The notes beneath the pieces were generated by a model. It was given only the letters and a program-made list of their open reading frames with translations. It was not told the DNA's origin and did not search any database. From Trinickia dabaoshanensis (GTDB lineage Bacteria; Pseudomonadota; Gammaproteobacteria; Burkholderiales; Burkholderiaceae): a stretch of 64,000 bases of DNA. The translations under genes and the position numbers were made by a program. Below, piece after piece: positions 8,476 to 17,364 of this stretch (its first letter is position 1; the number at the start of each line of letters is the position of its first letter). Location: the NCBI RefSeq assembly GCF_002879885.1, contig NZ_PNYA01000004.1, positions 1 to 64,000 on the forward strand, in the 5' to 3' direction.

Positions 8476-8775
8476 ATGACTCACCCCGCCGCGCCGCGAG
8501 CCGTTCGCATCGAGCCTCACGGGCACTCATTCGAGGCGCCCGCCCCCCTTTCGGTACTCGAGGCCGCCACTGCCGGCGGCGTAAGACTTCCGCGCTCGTG
8601 CCGCAACGGCACCTGCCGCACCTGCATGTGCAAGCTCGTGAGCGGCAGCGTGTCGTATCGCATCGAGTGGCCTGGGCTGACGAAGGAGGAAAAAGCCGAA
8701 GGCTGGATCTTGCCGTGCGTGGCGACGGCCGACACCGATCTGGTCTTACTCGTGCCGGACGCCGAACTCGACTGA
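8476..8775 (+). CDS. Small 2Fe-2S plant-type ferredoxin
   Basis: 99 residues. The plant-type [2Fe-2S] pattern is complete: C42-x4-C47-x2-C50 (SCRNGTCRTC) and C81 in ILPCVA. The insert WPGLTKEEKAEGWIL between the third and fourth Cys is common in small Burkholderia ferredoxins. It probably passes single electrons to an oxygenase or other redox enzyme, but no such partner is adjacent; the next gene is a decarboxylase. The ATG at 8476 gives the family start; the frame also has an ATG at 8458. Confidence 0.85.
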   Translation: MTHPAAPRAVRIEPHGHSFEAPAPLSVLEAATAGGVRLPRSCRNGTCRTCMCKLVSGSVSYRIEWPGLTKEEKAEGWILPCVATADTDLVLLVPDAELD

Positions 8776-8903
8776 CCGTTCTCGCCCCGGATTTCTTTCC
8801 CACCTTCCGTTGGCGTTAGAATGCACGCGCCTCATGATGGTGCATCGGCGACAGAATCGATGCCGCATGCGGCGTATCGTCCACCACTAGAAGTGTCTGC
8901 ATC

Positions 8904-10073
8904 ATGCTTACCGAACATGACCTCCGTCGGCTCGACGCGCTCTATCAATCGCTCGAGCAGGCTACGGAACGCTTCCTCGGCTATCCCGTCTCCAAAGACT
9001 TCGAGATGGGGCCGCTCGAGCGCTTTCTGCGCTTTCCCCTCAACAACCTCGGCGATCCGTTCGTCGATTCCACTTTCGAGGTGGGCACACGCGAGTTGGA
9101 GCGCGAGGTGGTCGGCTTCGTCGCCGACCTGCTGCGCGCACCGGCCGGCGAGGTGTGGGGCTACGTCACCAATGGCGGTACCGAAGGCAACCTATACGGT
9201 CTTTATCTCGCCCGCGAATTGCTGCCGAAAGGCATCGTCTACTTCTCCGAGGACACGCATTACTCGGTCGCTAAGAATATCCATTTCCTCGGTCTTCGGT
9301 CGATCACGATCCGCAGTCAAGCCAACGGCGAGATGGACTACGAGGACCTGGCCGAGACGCTGCGCATCAATCGCGACAAACCGGCCATCATCTTCGCCAA
9401 TATCGGTACGACGATGACCGAAGCCCGCGACGACATCAACGTCATCAAAGGCTTGCTGGGCCGTTTCGCGATCCGCGACTACTACATTCATTCGGATGCC
9501 GCGCTGTGCGGTGGCTTCGCGCCGTTTCTGGATCCGCGCCCGGCTTTCGATTTCGCCGACGGTGCCGACTCGATCTCGATCAGCGGCCATAAGTTCTTCG
9601 GCTCGCCGATGCCCTGCGGCATCGTGATCGCACGTAAGCGCCACGTCGAGCGCATCGCGCGTTCGATCGGCTATATCGGCTCGCTCGACACGACGATCAC
9701 CGGCTCGCGCAACGGCTTCACGCCGCTCGTGCTCTGGTATCGGCTCAAGGAACTCGGCATCGATGGGCTGCGCCGGCGCGCGGGCGCGGCGCTCGAACTC
9801 GCCGCCTATGCCGAGGCTCGCATGAAGGCCGCCGGCATCCCGGCTTGGCGTAACGCGCAGGCGCTCACGGTCGTGTTTCCGAAGGTCAGCGACGCGCTCA
9901 AGGCGCGCTGGCAACTCGCCACGCAGGGCGAACAATCGCATCTGATCGTGATGCCCAACGTCACGCGCGCCCAAGTGGATGCGCTCGTGAACGATATGAT
10001 TGCCGAGCGCGAGCCACGCGAGAACGGCAACCCCACGAATACCCCGTCAACCCAGGAGCCCGGGCACGCATGA
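8904..10073 (+). CDS. hdc: Pyridoxal-phosphate histidine decarboxylase
   Basis: 389 residues of the group II PLP decarboxylase fold. It tracks the Gram-negative histidine decarboxylase (Morganella/Klebsiella type, EC 4.1.1.22) closely: FLGYPVSKDF, LERFLRFPLNN, WGYVTNGGTEGN (85-96), FSEDTHYSVAKN with the PLP-stacking His, IIFANIGTTM, HSDAALCGGF, and the PLP lysine K230 in SISGHKFFGSPMPCG. It should convert histidine to histamine, though related enzymes act on other amino acids. Its last codons overlap the next gene as ATGA, so it is coupled to a tandem-ACT protein. A strong ribosome site is not visible before the ATG. Confidence 0.85.
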   Translation: MLTEHDLRRLDALYQSLEQATERFLGYPVSKDFEMGPLERFLRFPLNNLGDPFVDSTFEVGTRELEREVVGFVADLLRAPAGEVWGYVTNGGTEGNLYGLYLARELLPKGIVYFSEDTHYSVAKNIHFLGLRSITIRSQANGEMDYEDLAETLRINRDKPAIIFANIGTTMTEARDDINVIKGLLGRFAIRDYYIHSDAALCGGFAPFLDPRPAFDFADGADSISISGHKFFGSPMPCGIVIARKRHVERIARSIGYIGSLDTTITGSRNGFTPLVLWYRLKELGIDGLRRRAGAALELAAYAEARMKAAGIPAWRNAQALTVVFPKVSDALKARWQLATQGEQSHLIVMPNVTRAQVDALVNDMIAEREPRENGNPTNTPSTQEPGHA

Positions 10074-10459
10074 ATTCCCTCACTGTGATCACCACCGACC
10101 GGACCGGTTTGATCGCCGAACTGTCCGGCCTGCTCGCGACGAACGGCGTCAACGTCGCGGCGATGGACGGCCGAGCCGTCGGCACGAACGCGATCTTGCA
10201 CATCGATGTGGACAACCTTTCCGCCGCCATGGCCGTCCTGACGCGCGCCGGCTGCCAAGTCATGTCGGACGAGGTCCTGACGTTGCAGGTGGAAAACGTA
10301 CCGGGCGCGCTTGCGCGCGTGGCAAGCGAGCTGGCCGAGGCGAACCTCGACATTCGCATGATGCGCACCGTGAGCCGTCAACCCGACAGTTGCATCGTCA
10401 CGATCGCGACGAGCGACAACGCGCAAGCCAAGCGCTTGCTGGCCGACCGGCTCGTCTGA
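10070..10459 (+). CDS. Tandem ACT-domain protein (GcvR-like)
   Basis: 129 residues made of two ACT domains: about 1-65 (SLTVITTDRTGLIAELSGLL, the regulatory-domain motif D-R-x-G-L) and 68-129 (TLQVENVPGALARVASELAE). This is the ligand-binding architecture of GcvR-type and other amino-acid-sensing proteins, without catalytic or DNA-binding domain. Its ATG overlaps the histidine decarboxylase stop (ATGA, 10070-10073). Inference: it may sense histidine or another amino acid and modulate the decarboxylase directly; there is no experimental support that I know of. Confidence 0.8.
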   Translation: MNSLTVITTDRTGLIAELSGLLATNGVNVAAMDGRAVGTNAILHIDVDNLSAAMAVLTRAGCQVMSDEVLTLQVENVPGALARVASELAEANLDIRMMRTVSRQPDSCIVTIATSDNAQAKRLLADRLV

Positions 10460-10527
10460 TTCGCCGCCGCGGCGCGCCGCAGCCTCTCGCGCTGAATGCC
10501 TCAATCAATCGAACCGGACCACATCCC

Positions 10528-11775
10528 ATGGATTTCGACGTCGTCGTTCTCGGGGCGGGCATCGTCGGCGTGTCTTGCGCCATCCATCTGCAAGACCGTT
10601 CGCGCCGCGTCGCGCTCGTGGATCGAGGTGCGCCCGGGGAAGGGACCAGTTTCGGTAACGCGGGGCTCATCGAGCGCTCGGCCGTGGTGCCCTACGCTTT
10701 CCCGCGCAGCCTAGGCGCGCTGCTGCGGTACGCGCGCAATCGCTCCACCGATCTGTACTGGGATTACAAGGCGCTGCCCGGCTTCGCGCCATGGCTCGCA
10801 CGGTACTGGCACGAATCGTCGCCCGAGCGGCTCGCGGCCGCGGCGCGCGAGATGCTGCCGCTCGTTCAGCGATGCGTCGAAGAACACGATGCGTTGGTGG
10901 CCCGCGCCGGCGTGGAGGCGGCCACCCTCGTGCGTCACGGTGGCTGGATCGAAGCATTCAGGACGCCTGGCGAATATGCGGCCGCCGCCAAACGCGCGGA
11001 AAAATTGGCCAGCGCTGAAGGCTTGAGCCTCGACACGCTCGATCGCGCGGCACTGCGCGATCGCGAACCGGCACTAGCCGATGCGTTTTGCGCGGGTCTG
11101 CACTGGCGCGATCCCGAGAGCGTCACCAATCCCGGCGCCCTCACCAAAGCCTATGCGGCGCTGTTCGAAACGAGCGGGGGCAAGATTTTGCTCGGCGAGG
11201 CCTCCACGGTGCGCGCTGAAAACGATGCCTGGACGGTACGAACCAGCAACGGGGTGATCAGCGCGCGGGAAATCGTCGTTGCACTCGGCCCCTGGTCGGA
11301 TCTCGTGTTCGAGCCGCTCGGCTACCGCATTCCGCTGCGAGCGAAGCGCGGCTATCACATGCACTACGAAGCGACGCGCGAGGCGCCGCTCGGCCGCCCC
11401 ATTCTGGACCGCGAGCAAGGCTATGTGATCGCGCCCATGCAACGCGGCCTACGCTTGACGACCGGCATAGAACTCGCCGCGCGCGAGGCCCCGCCGACCG
11501 GCATCCAACTCGCCCGAGCGGAAGCGTTTGCGCGTCCCGCTTTCGGGCTCGGGCAACGCCTGGATTCGCAACCTTGGCTCGGGCTGCGTCCCTGCACGCC
11601 CGACATGCGCCCCGTCATCGGGCCGGCGCCACGGCATCGCGGCCTATGGTTCGCATTCGGTCACGCCCATCACGGCTTGACGCTGGGCCCGGTCACGGGC
11701 CGGCTACTCGCCGAAATGATGACCGGGGCAACGCCTTTCACCGACCCGGCGCCCTATCGTGCCGGGCGCTTTTGA
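10528..11775 (+). CDS. DadA-like FAD-dependent D-amino acid dehydrogenase
   Basis: 415 residues of the DAO/DadA flavoprotein family. The Rossmann dinucleotide motif VVVLGAGIVGVSCAIHL is at residues 4-20, the second FAD block EGTSFGNAGLI at about 38, and the C-terminal FAD motif GLWFAFGHAHHGLTLGPVTG at about 374-393. Such enzymes oxidise D-amino acids or related secondary amines and pass electrons to the quinone pool. It lies 68 bases after the ACT gene on the same strand and could share its transcript with hdc; the true substrate is not predictable. Confidence 0.82.
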   Translation: MDFDVVVLGAGIVGVSCAIHLQDRSRRVALVDRGAPGEGTSFGNAGLIERSAVVPYAFPRSLGALLRYARNRSTDLYWDYKALPGFAPWLARYWHESSPERLAAAAREMLPLVQRCVEEHDALVARAGVEAATLVRHGGWIEAFRTPGEYAAAAKRAEKLASAEGLSLDTLDRAALRDREPALADAFCAGLHWRDPESVTNPGALTKAYAALFETSGGKILLGEASTVRAENDAWTVRTSNGVISAREIVVALGPWSDLVFEPLGYRIPLRAKRGYHMHYEATREAPLGRPILDREQGYVIAPMQRGLRLTTGIELAAREAPPTGIQLARAEAFARPAFGLGQRLDSQPWLGLRPCTPDMRPVIGPAPRHRGLWFAFGHAHHGLTLGPVTGRLLAEMMTGATPFTDPAPYRAGRF

Positions 11776-11971
11776 GTACCGCGCGACATGCGTCGTTACC
11801 GTCGGCGAACGCACTATCACGCGAAGGTGCAGAAATGTGTACTGATTTGTGCAAATTGACGTAAGCCGAGTTCGATTATTTCCATTTGGAGAATTGTGTT
11901 TCTACGGATATAACGATAGCGATCCTGGCCGGACCCGAATACATTTAGAAAGCTCGAGTCCAGGAGCTGCT

Positions 11972-12256
11972 ATGAGGACCAAAAAGTCTCACGCTATAGA
12001 CGTAAGCCGCGTCCAAATCGAAATTCTCGAACAATCCGACACGACGCTAATCATTCGTTGGGTTGAGCCCGGCCGTTGCCACTACGGGGAGCAACGCTGG
12101 CGCCGCCGCTCGGCCAATGCTTCGGGAACCTGCATCGTTTCGCGCCGGGCGATCCGCCGCGGCGATGCCGTATTTCGTCCGGCGGAACGCCCGGCGCCGG
12201 CCAATGCGGCAGCCATGATCTCCGTCGATGCATTTCGACGTTCAGTCGAGGAGTAA
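11972..12256 (+). CDS. DUF3331 family protein
   Basis: 94 residues. The core WVEPGRCHYGEQRWR and the tail GDAVFRPAERPAPANAAAM are the hallmarks of DUF3331, a short Burkholderia-associated family of unknown role; its CHYGEQ...GTCIVSRRAIRRGD layout resembles a small zinc-knuckle or SH3-like fold but two of the usual Cys are hard to assign. The ATG at 11972 follows AGGAG (CAGGAGCTGCTATG); the longer frame from 11849 is rejected. Confidence 0.75.
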   Translation: MRTKKSHAIDVSRVQIEILEQSDTTLIIRWVEPGRCHYGEQRWRRRSANASGTCIVSRRAIRRGDAVFRPAERPAPANAAAMISVDAFRRSVEE

Positions 12257-12393
12257 TTCTATTTAACCGCCTCGGCACGACTACGATTTTCTGTAGTTGC
12301 CTGCCACCGACAATTATGTCCATCCCGGCGTGCCTTGCACGCTCCCGCCCGAACCGTCTGTCGCAATTGTTCAGACCGCCGTCGCTTGCCGGC

Positions 12394-12421
12394 TATAGCG
12401 GCTCATTTCGGCTGCCGATAT
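12394..12421 (+). promoter_or_regulatory. Candidate sigma-28 (FliA) promoter for the chemoreceptor gene
   Basis: GCCGATAT at 12414-12421 matches the flagellar sigma-28 -10 element GCCGATAA in seven of eight bases; TATAG at 12394-12398 is a four-of-five match to the TAAAG -35 element, one base further away than ideal. It lies about 120 bases before the methyl-accepting chemotaxis gene, which is the kind of gene FliA controls. Confidence 0.45.
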
Positions 12422-12539
12422 TCACGCGGTAAGCGCCGCTAGTTCACCGCTAGTTTGCGCGCTCACGTCGCCGTCTGCCGTCTTCGCACGCGCACCGGCG
12501 CCCGCCCGCCGTTGGGCGCACCGCAAGCGAGCAAACGTC

Positions 12540-14102
12540 ATGCGAATCTCGTTGTCCATTCGAGGCGGCCTGGCCGCCGCCATCGCCGGCTACACGGCGT
12601 TGCTGGTACTCGTCATCGCGGGTGCGATCGCGATGCTCTCAGCGGGCAACGCCGCGCTGGCCGCCATGTATCGCGACGACACGGCCGCATTGCTTCATTT
12701 GAAAACGAGTTCCGAACAGTTGCTCGTGCTGCGCGGCGGCCTGAGCGAAGTCGAGCAACTCATCAGCGCCGGCCAACCGGCGCAAGCCCAAATCGCGCGC
12801 TTGCATCGATTGCTCGCGCAGAGTAACGACGAATTGGCCGCGTACCGGCAGTTGCATCGCCCGGATGCGGTGGAGAAAGACCTGCTCGACGTATTGCTGA
12901 CCCGACGGCAAGCCCTCATGAGTCAAACCGTGCAAAAGGCGCTCTCGCAATTGGACGCCGACAACATGGTCGACTTTCTTTCGACGCAACGCGAGGCGCC
13001 GCCGGCGCTGTTCTCGGCCTATCAAGACGCCATCGCCGCGCTGGAAAACCTGCAAGTGGAGCGCGAGAAAGCGCGATTCGAGGCCGCCGATCTGCGCTTT
13101 CACCGAGCGTTATGGGTACTCGGCGCGGCGGCGCTGCTGGCGATCGCCGTGGGCGTCTCGACCCAGCGTGCACTGTCACGCGCGATCGTTACGCCGGTCA
13201 ATTCAGCCGTGGACCATTTCGAGCGCATCGCTAAAGGCGATTTGACTCATACCGTATCGATCGCGCGCATGAACGAAATGGGCCATCTACTGACTCGGCT
13301 CAATCAGATGCAAGCCGGCCTCGCGCAGACGGTGAGTCAAGTGCGCGCGAGCACGGAATCGATCGTGGGCGATGCGCGCGCGATCGCCCACGGAAATATG
13401 GAATTGTCCGATCAAACCGAGCAGCAAGCCGCGTCGCTGCAAGAAGCGGCGGCCAGCATCGAGCAACTGACGGCCACCGTGCGTCAGACTGCGGAGAACG
13501 CCCGCAACGCACGCACGTATGCCGGCAGCGCCGCGGAGATCGCGCTCAGAGGCGGTGATGCGATGGGCCGCGTGGTCTCCACGATGAACGCGATTTCGAC
13601 GAGCTCTGCGCAAATCGCCGGCATCGTCGGCGTCATCGAAGGCATCGCGTTTCAGACGAATATCCTCGCGCTGAACGCGGCGGTCGAAGCGGCGCGCGCC
13701 GGAGAAAACGGCCGCGGCTTTGCGGTCGTGGCCGCGGAAGTTCGTAATCTGGCGCAACGCTCGGCGTCGGCGGCGAAAGAAATCAAAACGCTGATCGGCG
13801 ATTCCACGCAACGGGTGGACGGCGGCAGCGCACTCGTGGGCGAAGCAGGCGCCACGATGAGCGAACTCGCGCACGCCGTGGAGCGCGTGCGCACGATCAT
13901 CGCCGAGATCAGCTTGGCCTCCGAGCAGCAGTCGATCGGTATCGAACAGGTCAACACGTCGGTGGCGCATATGGAGCAGGCGATGCAACGCAACGCGGCG
14001 CTCGCCGAGCAAGCGTCCGCCGCGGCGGCCTCGCTGGAAGATCAAAGCCACCGCCTGGATCAAGCCGTCGCCCGCTTCCGGCTTGCGCGCGACAGCGGCT
14101 GA
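12540..14102 (+). CDS. Methyl-accepting chemotaxis protein
   Basis: 520 residues. Layout: cytoplasmic start, TM1 about 10-35, an all-helical periplasmic sensor of about 150 residues (four-helix-bundle type), TM2 about 188-208, HAMP linker ([19 protein letters not shown]), then the signalling coiled coil whose hairpin tip reads [19 protein letters not shown]. It ends RFRLARDSG and lacks a CheR/CheB-binding NWETF-type pentapeptide, so adaptation would rely on other receptors. The ligand is not predictable. It sits between an amino-acid cluster and purU, with a candidate FliA promoter upstream. Confidence 0.93.
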   Translation: MRISLSIRGGLAAAIAGYTALLVLVIAGAIAMLSAGNAALAAMYRDDTAALLHLKTSSEQLLVLRGGLSEVEQLISAGQPAQAQIARLHRLLAQSNDELAAYRQLHRPDAVEKDLLDVLLTRRQALMSQTVQKALSQLDADNMVDFLSTQREAPPALFSAYQDAIAALENLQVEREKARFEAADLRFHRALWVLGAAALLAIAVGVSTQRALSRAIVTPVNSAVDHFERIAKGDLTHTVSIARMNEMGHLLTRLNQMQAGLAQTVSQVRASTESIVGDARAIAHGNMELSDQTEQQAASLQEAAASIEQLTATVRQTAENARNARTYAGSAAEIALRGGDAMGRVVSTMNAISTSSAQIAGIVGVIEGIAFQTNILALNAAVEAARAGENGRGFAVVAAEVRNLAQRSASAAKEIKTLIGDSTQRVDGGSALVGEAGATMSELAHAVERVRTIIAEISLASEQQSIGIEQVNTSVAHMEQAMQRNAALAEQASAAAASLEDQSHRLDQAVARFRLARDSG

Positions 14103-14223
14103 CGTACCGATACCATCGGCGCGGCGATTCGGTTCTATCGGCGGGAAATCTGGCCTGGTCTACTGCATGAGCCGCGTGGTGGTTCGATCACGCGCTTTTC
14201 ATCGAAGAACCAAGGCTACCTTC

Positions 14224-15102
14224 ATGTCCACTCCCGATCGTTCTCACCAATTCGTGCTCACCCTCGCTTGTCCGAGCGCCGCGGGCCAAGTGGCCGCCGT
14301 CGTGGCGCTGCTCGATAGGCATGGCGGATACATCGACGAGCTCACCGTTTTCGACGACGACCTCAGCGAACGCTTTTTCATGCGCTGCGTCTTTCACGGC
14401 GCGAGCGCGCAGAACACACCGCTCGATATCGATCGCCTCAAAACGCAGTTTGCTCCGATCGCCGCCGATTTCGACATGAAGTGGGCCATCCACGATGCGA
14501 ACGTGCGGCCCAAAGTGTTGCTCATGGTGTCCAAGCTCGAACACTGCCTGGCCGATTTGCTGTTCCGGTGGCGCATGGGCGAGCTGAAGATGGATATCGT
14601 CGGCATTGCGTCGAACCATACGACGCTCGAACCGATGGCCGTTCAGCACGGCTTGCCTTTCCACTATCTGCCGCTCACGCCCGATACGAAAGCCCGGCAA
14701 GAAGCTCGGCTACTCGATTTGTTCGAGACGACCGGCGCCGAGTTGATGGTGCTCGCGCGCTATATGCAGATTCTTTCCGAAGACACGAGCCGCAAGCTCG
14801 CCGGCCGCGCCATCAACATCCATCATTCGTTCCTACCGGGCTTCAAGGGGGCGAAGCCCTATCACCAAGCCCACGCCCGGGGCGTGAAGCTCATCGGCGC
14901 GACGGCCCATTTCGTCACCGACGATCTCGACGAAGGACCCATCATCGAGCAATCGGTCGAGCGCGTCGATCACTCGCACAGCCCGGAGCGGCTGCTGGCC
15001 GTGGGGCGCGATGTCGAATGCATTACGCTCGCCCGCGCGGTCAAAGCGTTCATCGAACGGCGCGTATTCATTAACGGCGAACGCACGGTCGTGCTCCAGT
15101 AA
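14224..15102 (+). CDS. purU: Formyltetrahydrofolate deformylase
   Basis: 292 residues. An N-terminal ACT domain (about 8-85) is followed by a formyltransferase-fold hydrolase domain with the catalytic N-x-H in INIHHSFLPGFKG (about residues 198-210) and the Asp in DDLDEGPIIEQ (about 236-246). It hydrolyses 10-formyl-THF to formate and THF (EC 3.5.1.10). PurU genes often accompany sarcosine or betaine demethylation, where methyl groups load the folate pool; here it is convergent with the betaine gene array and shares the terminator region with it. The ATG at 14224 gives the family start (MSTPDRSHQFVLTL). Confidence 0.93.
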   Translation: MSTPDRSHQFVLTLACPSAAGQVAAVVALLDRHGGYIDELTVFDDDLSERFFMRCVFHGASAQNTPLDIDRLKTQFAPIAADFDMKWAIHDANVRPKVLLMVSKLEHCLADLLFRWRMGELKMDIVGIASNHTTLEPMAVQHGLPFHYLPLTPDTKARQEARLLDLFETTGAELMVLARYMQILSEDTSRKLAGRAINIHHSFLPGFKGAKPYHQAHARGVKLIGATAHFVTDDLDEGPIIEQSVERVDHSHSPERLLAVGRDVECITLARAVKAFIERRVFINGERTVVLQ

Positions 15103-15141
15103 GCGAGCATCGAACGAAGCCTCTTGCGCGTGCGCACCCGC

Positions 15142-15182
15142 AAAAAACCGGGGCGCACCGGTCTTCGACGACCGTGCGCCCC
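15142..15182 (-). terminator. Terminator for the betaine-catabolism array
   Basis: Stem GGGGCGCAC(c)GGTC (15150-15163) with GACCGTGCGCCCC (15170-15182), 13 bp with one bulged C and a six-base loop. On the minus strand it is followed by TTTTTT (15142-15147), so it stops transcripts leaving the betaine-binding protein gene. The stem may also serve purU weakly from the other side. Confidence 0.8.
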
Positions 15183-15208
15183 GTAGGGACACTGCTGTAG
15201 GCCCGACG

Positions 15209-16072
15209 TTACTTCACATCGGCTGTCCATTCGGATACGCGGTCGGGATGCGCCGACACCCACGATTTCGCCGCATCCACGGGCTTCGTGCCGTTTTGAG
15301 CCGCGAGCATCACGCCGTCGATCTCGCCCGGCTTCCACTGGAATTTCTTCAAGAATTCGACCACCTGCGGCGCCTTCTTTTGAAGCTCCGGATTGATCAC
15401 GCTGTCCACGTGTTCCGCACCGCCGAATACCTTCTTCGGATCTTCGAGAAACTTCAGCTTCCACTTCGCGAACATCCAATGCGGCGCCCATCCAGTCACG
15501 ACGATTGGCTTATCCGCGTGGATGTCGCGGGCAAGCTCGGCCGTCATCGCGCTGCCCGAGCTCGGCATCAATTGGTAGTCGAGGTTGTAGGCCTTGATCG
15601 CGTCGTCGGCTTTCTTCATGACGCCGGCGCCTGCATCGATCCCGACGATACGTCCGCCGAAGTCGCTCTTTTGCGACGCCAGATCCGCGATCGAAACGGC
15701 CTTCACGGTGACCGGCACGACGAGCCCGATCTTCGCATCGTTGAAGTTCGCGCCGAGGTCTTCGACCTTCGACTTATATTGTTCCCAATAAGCAGCGTGC
15801 GTGGCAGGCAGCCAAGCCGACAGCGTCGCATCCAAATCCCCGCGTGCCACCCCGCCCCACATCACGCCGGCCGCGACGGGCACGAGCTTGACCGGATACC
15901 CGAGCTTCGTCTCGATGACTTGCGCCGCCACGTTCGAGGTGGCGACGCTGTCGTCCCAGCCCTCGACATAGCCGATCTTGATGGTGGGTTTGCCGTCCGC
16001 TAGCGCGGGAATGGCGCTGGTCAGCGCCATGCCGAGCACTACGGTTGCCAGCAATCGTCTACGTACGTTCAT
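15209..16072 (-). CDS. Periplasmic glycine betaine/choline-type binding protein (OpuAC family)
   Basis: 287 residues with a Sec signal peptide (MNVRRRLLATVVLGMALTSA, cleavage probably after ALA near residue 25). The mature part is an OpuAC/ProX-like solute-binding protein: IKIGYVEGWDDSVATSNVAA, GDLDATLSAWLPATHAAYW and VVTGWAPHWMFAKWKLKFLE carry the Trp residues that form aromatic boxes for quaternary amines in this family. It is the last gene of the betaine array. No permease or ATPase gene is next to it, so like the Pseudomonas orphan binding proteins (CaiX, BetX) it probably docks on a shared ABC transporter elsewhere. Choline, betaine or carnitine cannot be separated by eye. Confidence 0.85.
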   Translation of the reverse strand: MNVRRRLLATVVLGMALTSAIPALADGKPTIKIGYVEGWDDSVATSNVAAQVIETKLGYPVKLVPVAAGVMWGGVARGDLDATLSAWLPATHAAYWEQYKSKVEDLGANFNDAKIGLVVPVTVKAVSIADLASQKSDFGGRIVGIDAGAGVMKKADDAIKAYNLDYQLMPSSGSAMTAELARDIHADKPIVVTGWAPHWMFAKWKLKFLEDPKKVFGGAEHVDSVINPELQKKAPQVVEFLKKFQWKPGEIDGVMLAAQNGTKPVDAAKSWVSAHPDRVSEWTADVK

Positions 16073-16157
16073 GATGGTCTCTCCTGGTCATCGTCCGCGG
16101 CGCGGGTGTCACAGGCTTTAGAATGATGAGCCATAAATCGCCCGTGAGTGCGGTTTC

Positions 16158-16194
16158 CGACATGCGTTTGTCCGCGAGCGACGCGCGCATGTCG
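16158..16194. repeat. Perfect 9-bp inverted repeat between gbcB and the binding-protein gene
   Basis: CGACATGCG (16158-16166) and CGCATGTCG (16186-16194) are exact reverse complements, 19 bases apart, ending exactly at the gbcB stop codon. No T run follows on the minus strand, so it is not a standard terminator. It lies 86-122 bases upstream of the binding-protein start, where an activator site would sit. Confidence 0.55.
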
Positions 16195-17346
16195 TTATTT
16201 GTCCACGACGAGATCGCTGAGCGGTTTGCTGCAGCAAAGCAACACCATGCCTTGATCGATCTCGCGCTGACGGATACCGCCGTTATGGCGCATATCCACC
16301 TGGCCCGACACGAGCTTGACTTTGCACGTCCCGCACATCCCTTGCGTGCACGATGCCGGAAGACGAACGCCCGCGCGCTTGGCGGCGTCGAGCACGTGTT
16401 CGTGGCCGCCGCATTCGATATCGCGGCGCATCTTCGCAAACGTCACGGAATACGACGTTGCACCCTCCGCTTGCGCCTCGCCGGCCGGCACGTTCGCGCC
16501 CTCCAACGCCGCCGCCTGCTCGGCGGCGGGCAGCGCATCGAAGGAGAAGCTCTCCTCGTGATAATGCGCGCGGTCGAAACCGGCCTCGGCCAGCATGTCA
16601 CGCACCGCCTTCATATAGGGCGCGGGGCCGCACGTGAAGATCTCGCGCTCCATGAAGTCGGGGGCGATCAATCGCAGCAACGGCAGCGTCAGGAAGCCGG
16701 TGATCCCGGGCCACGTGGTGCGCTGTCCGACACGTTCGCAGACGAACGACGTTCGAAAATGCTGTTGATTCGCCGCGATCAGATCGAGTTCGCGCGCAAA
16801 GATGATGTCGTCCGGCGTGCGAGCACTGTGCACGAAGACGATATCGCGGTCTTCGCCGAGCTCGTGATGCGAGCGGCTCATCGACATCAGCGGCGTGATG
16901 CCCGAGCCTGCGGATAGGAACAAGTACTTGCGGGCGGCATGACGGGCGCAGGTGAATTCTCCGGCCGGCCCCAGCACGCGCACCGAATCGCCCGGGCGCA
17001 GATTATCGTGCAGCCAATTCGACACCTTCCCGCCGGGCACGCGCTTGACCGTGATCGAAATCGTGTGGGGTCGCGTGGGGGGCGAGGAGATCGTGTAGCA
17101 GCGATTGATCGTCTCGCCGTCGATCTCCAATTCGAGCGTGATGAACTGCCCTGGCTCGAACGCAAACGTCCGCCCCGCTCTCGACATGAAGAAAAAGCTC
17201 TTCACGTCATGTGTTTCCTGCCTAACTTGGCAGCAAACGAGCGTTTCCTCGGCATCGCTCGTCCACGGCTCGCCGGGGGCGCTCCAAAATGCGGGCCGCG
17301 TAAGGCGTCCGTCTTGCAGCTCGAAAGTGTGCGCGTCTCGCATCAT
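16195..17346 (-). CDS. gbcB: Glycine betaine demethylase, reductase subunit
   Basis: 383 residues. An N-terminal FAD-binding ferredoxin-reductase domain (NRCYTISSPP at about 81-90, GQFITLELEI), then the NAD-binding domain (FLSAGSGITPLMSMS, FTCGPAPYMKAV), and a C-terminal plant-type 2Fe-2S domain with SCTQGMCGTCKV and LLCCSK. This is the order of GbcB and related Rieske-oxygenase reductases. It passes electrons from NAD(P)H to GbcA in the cytoplasm. It starts 18 bases after gbcA. Confidence 0.93.
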   Translation of the reverse strand: MMRDAHTFELQDGRLTRPAFWSAPGEPWTSDAEETLVCCQVRQETHDVKSFFFMSRAGRTFAFEPGQFITLELEIDGETINRCYTISSPPTRPHTISITVKRVPGGKVSNWLHDNLRPGDSVRVLGPAGEFTCARHAARKYLFLSAGSGITPLMSMSRSHHELGEDRDIVFVHSARTPDDIIFARELDLIAANQQHFRTSFVCERVGQRTTWPGITGFLTLPLLRLIAPDFMEREIFTCGPAPYMKAVRDMLAEAGFDRAHYHEESFSFDALPAAEQAAALEGANVPAGEAQAEGATSYSVTFAKMRRDIECGGHEHVLDAAKRAGVRLPASCTQGMCGTCKVKLVSGQVDMRHNGGIRQREIDQGMVLLCCSKPLSDLVVDK

Positions 17347-17364
17347 GTCGTGCCTCGTGTATCG

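Noticed and set aside
14181-14190. GGTTCGATCA, like a tRNA T-arm, upstream of purU
   Set aside because: No acceptor stem, anticodon arm or D-arm can be formed around it.
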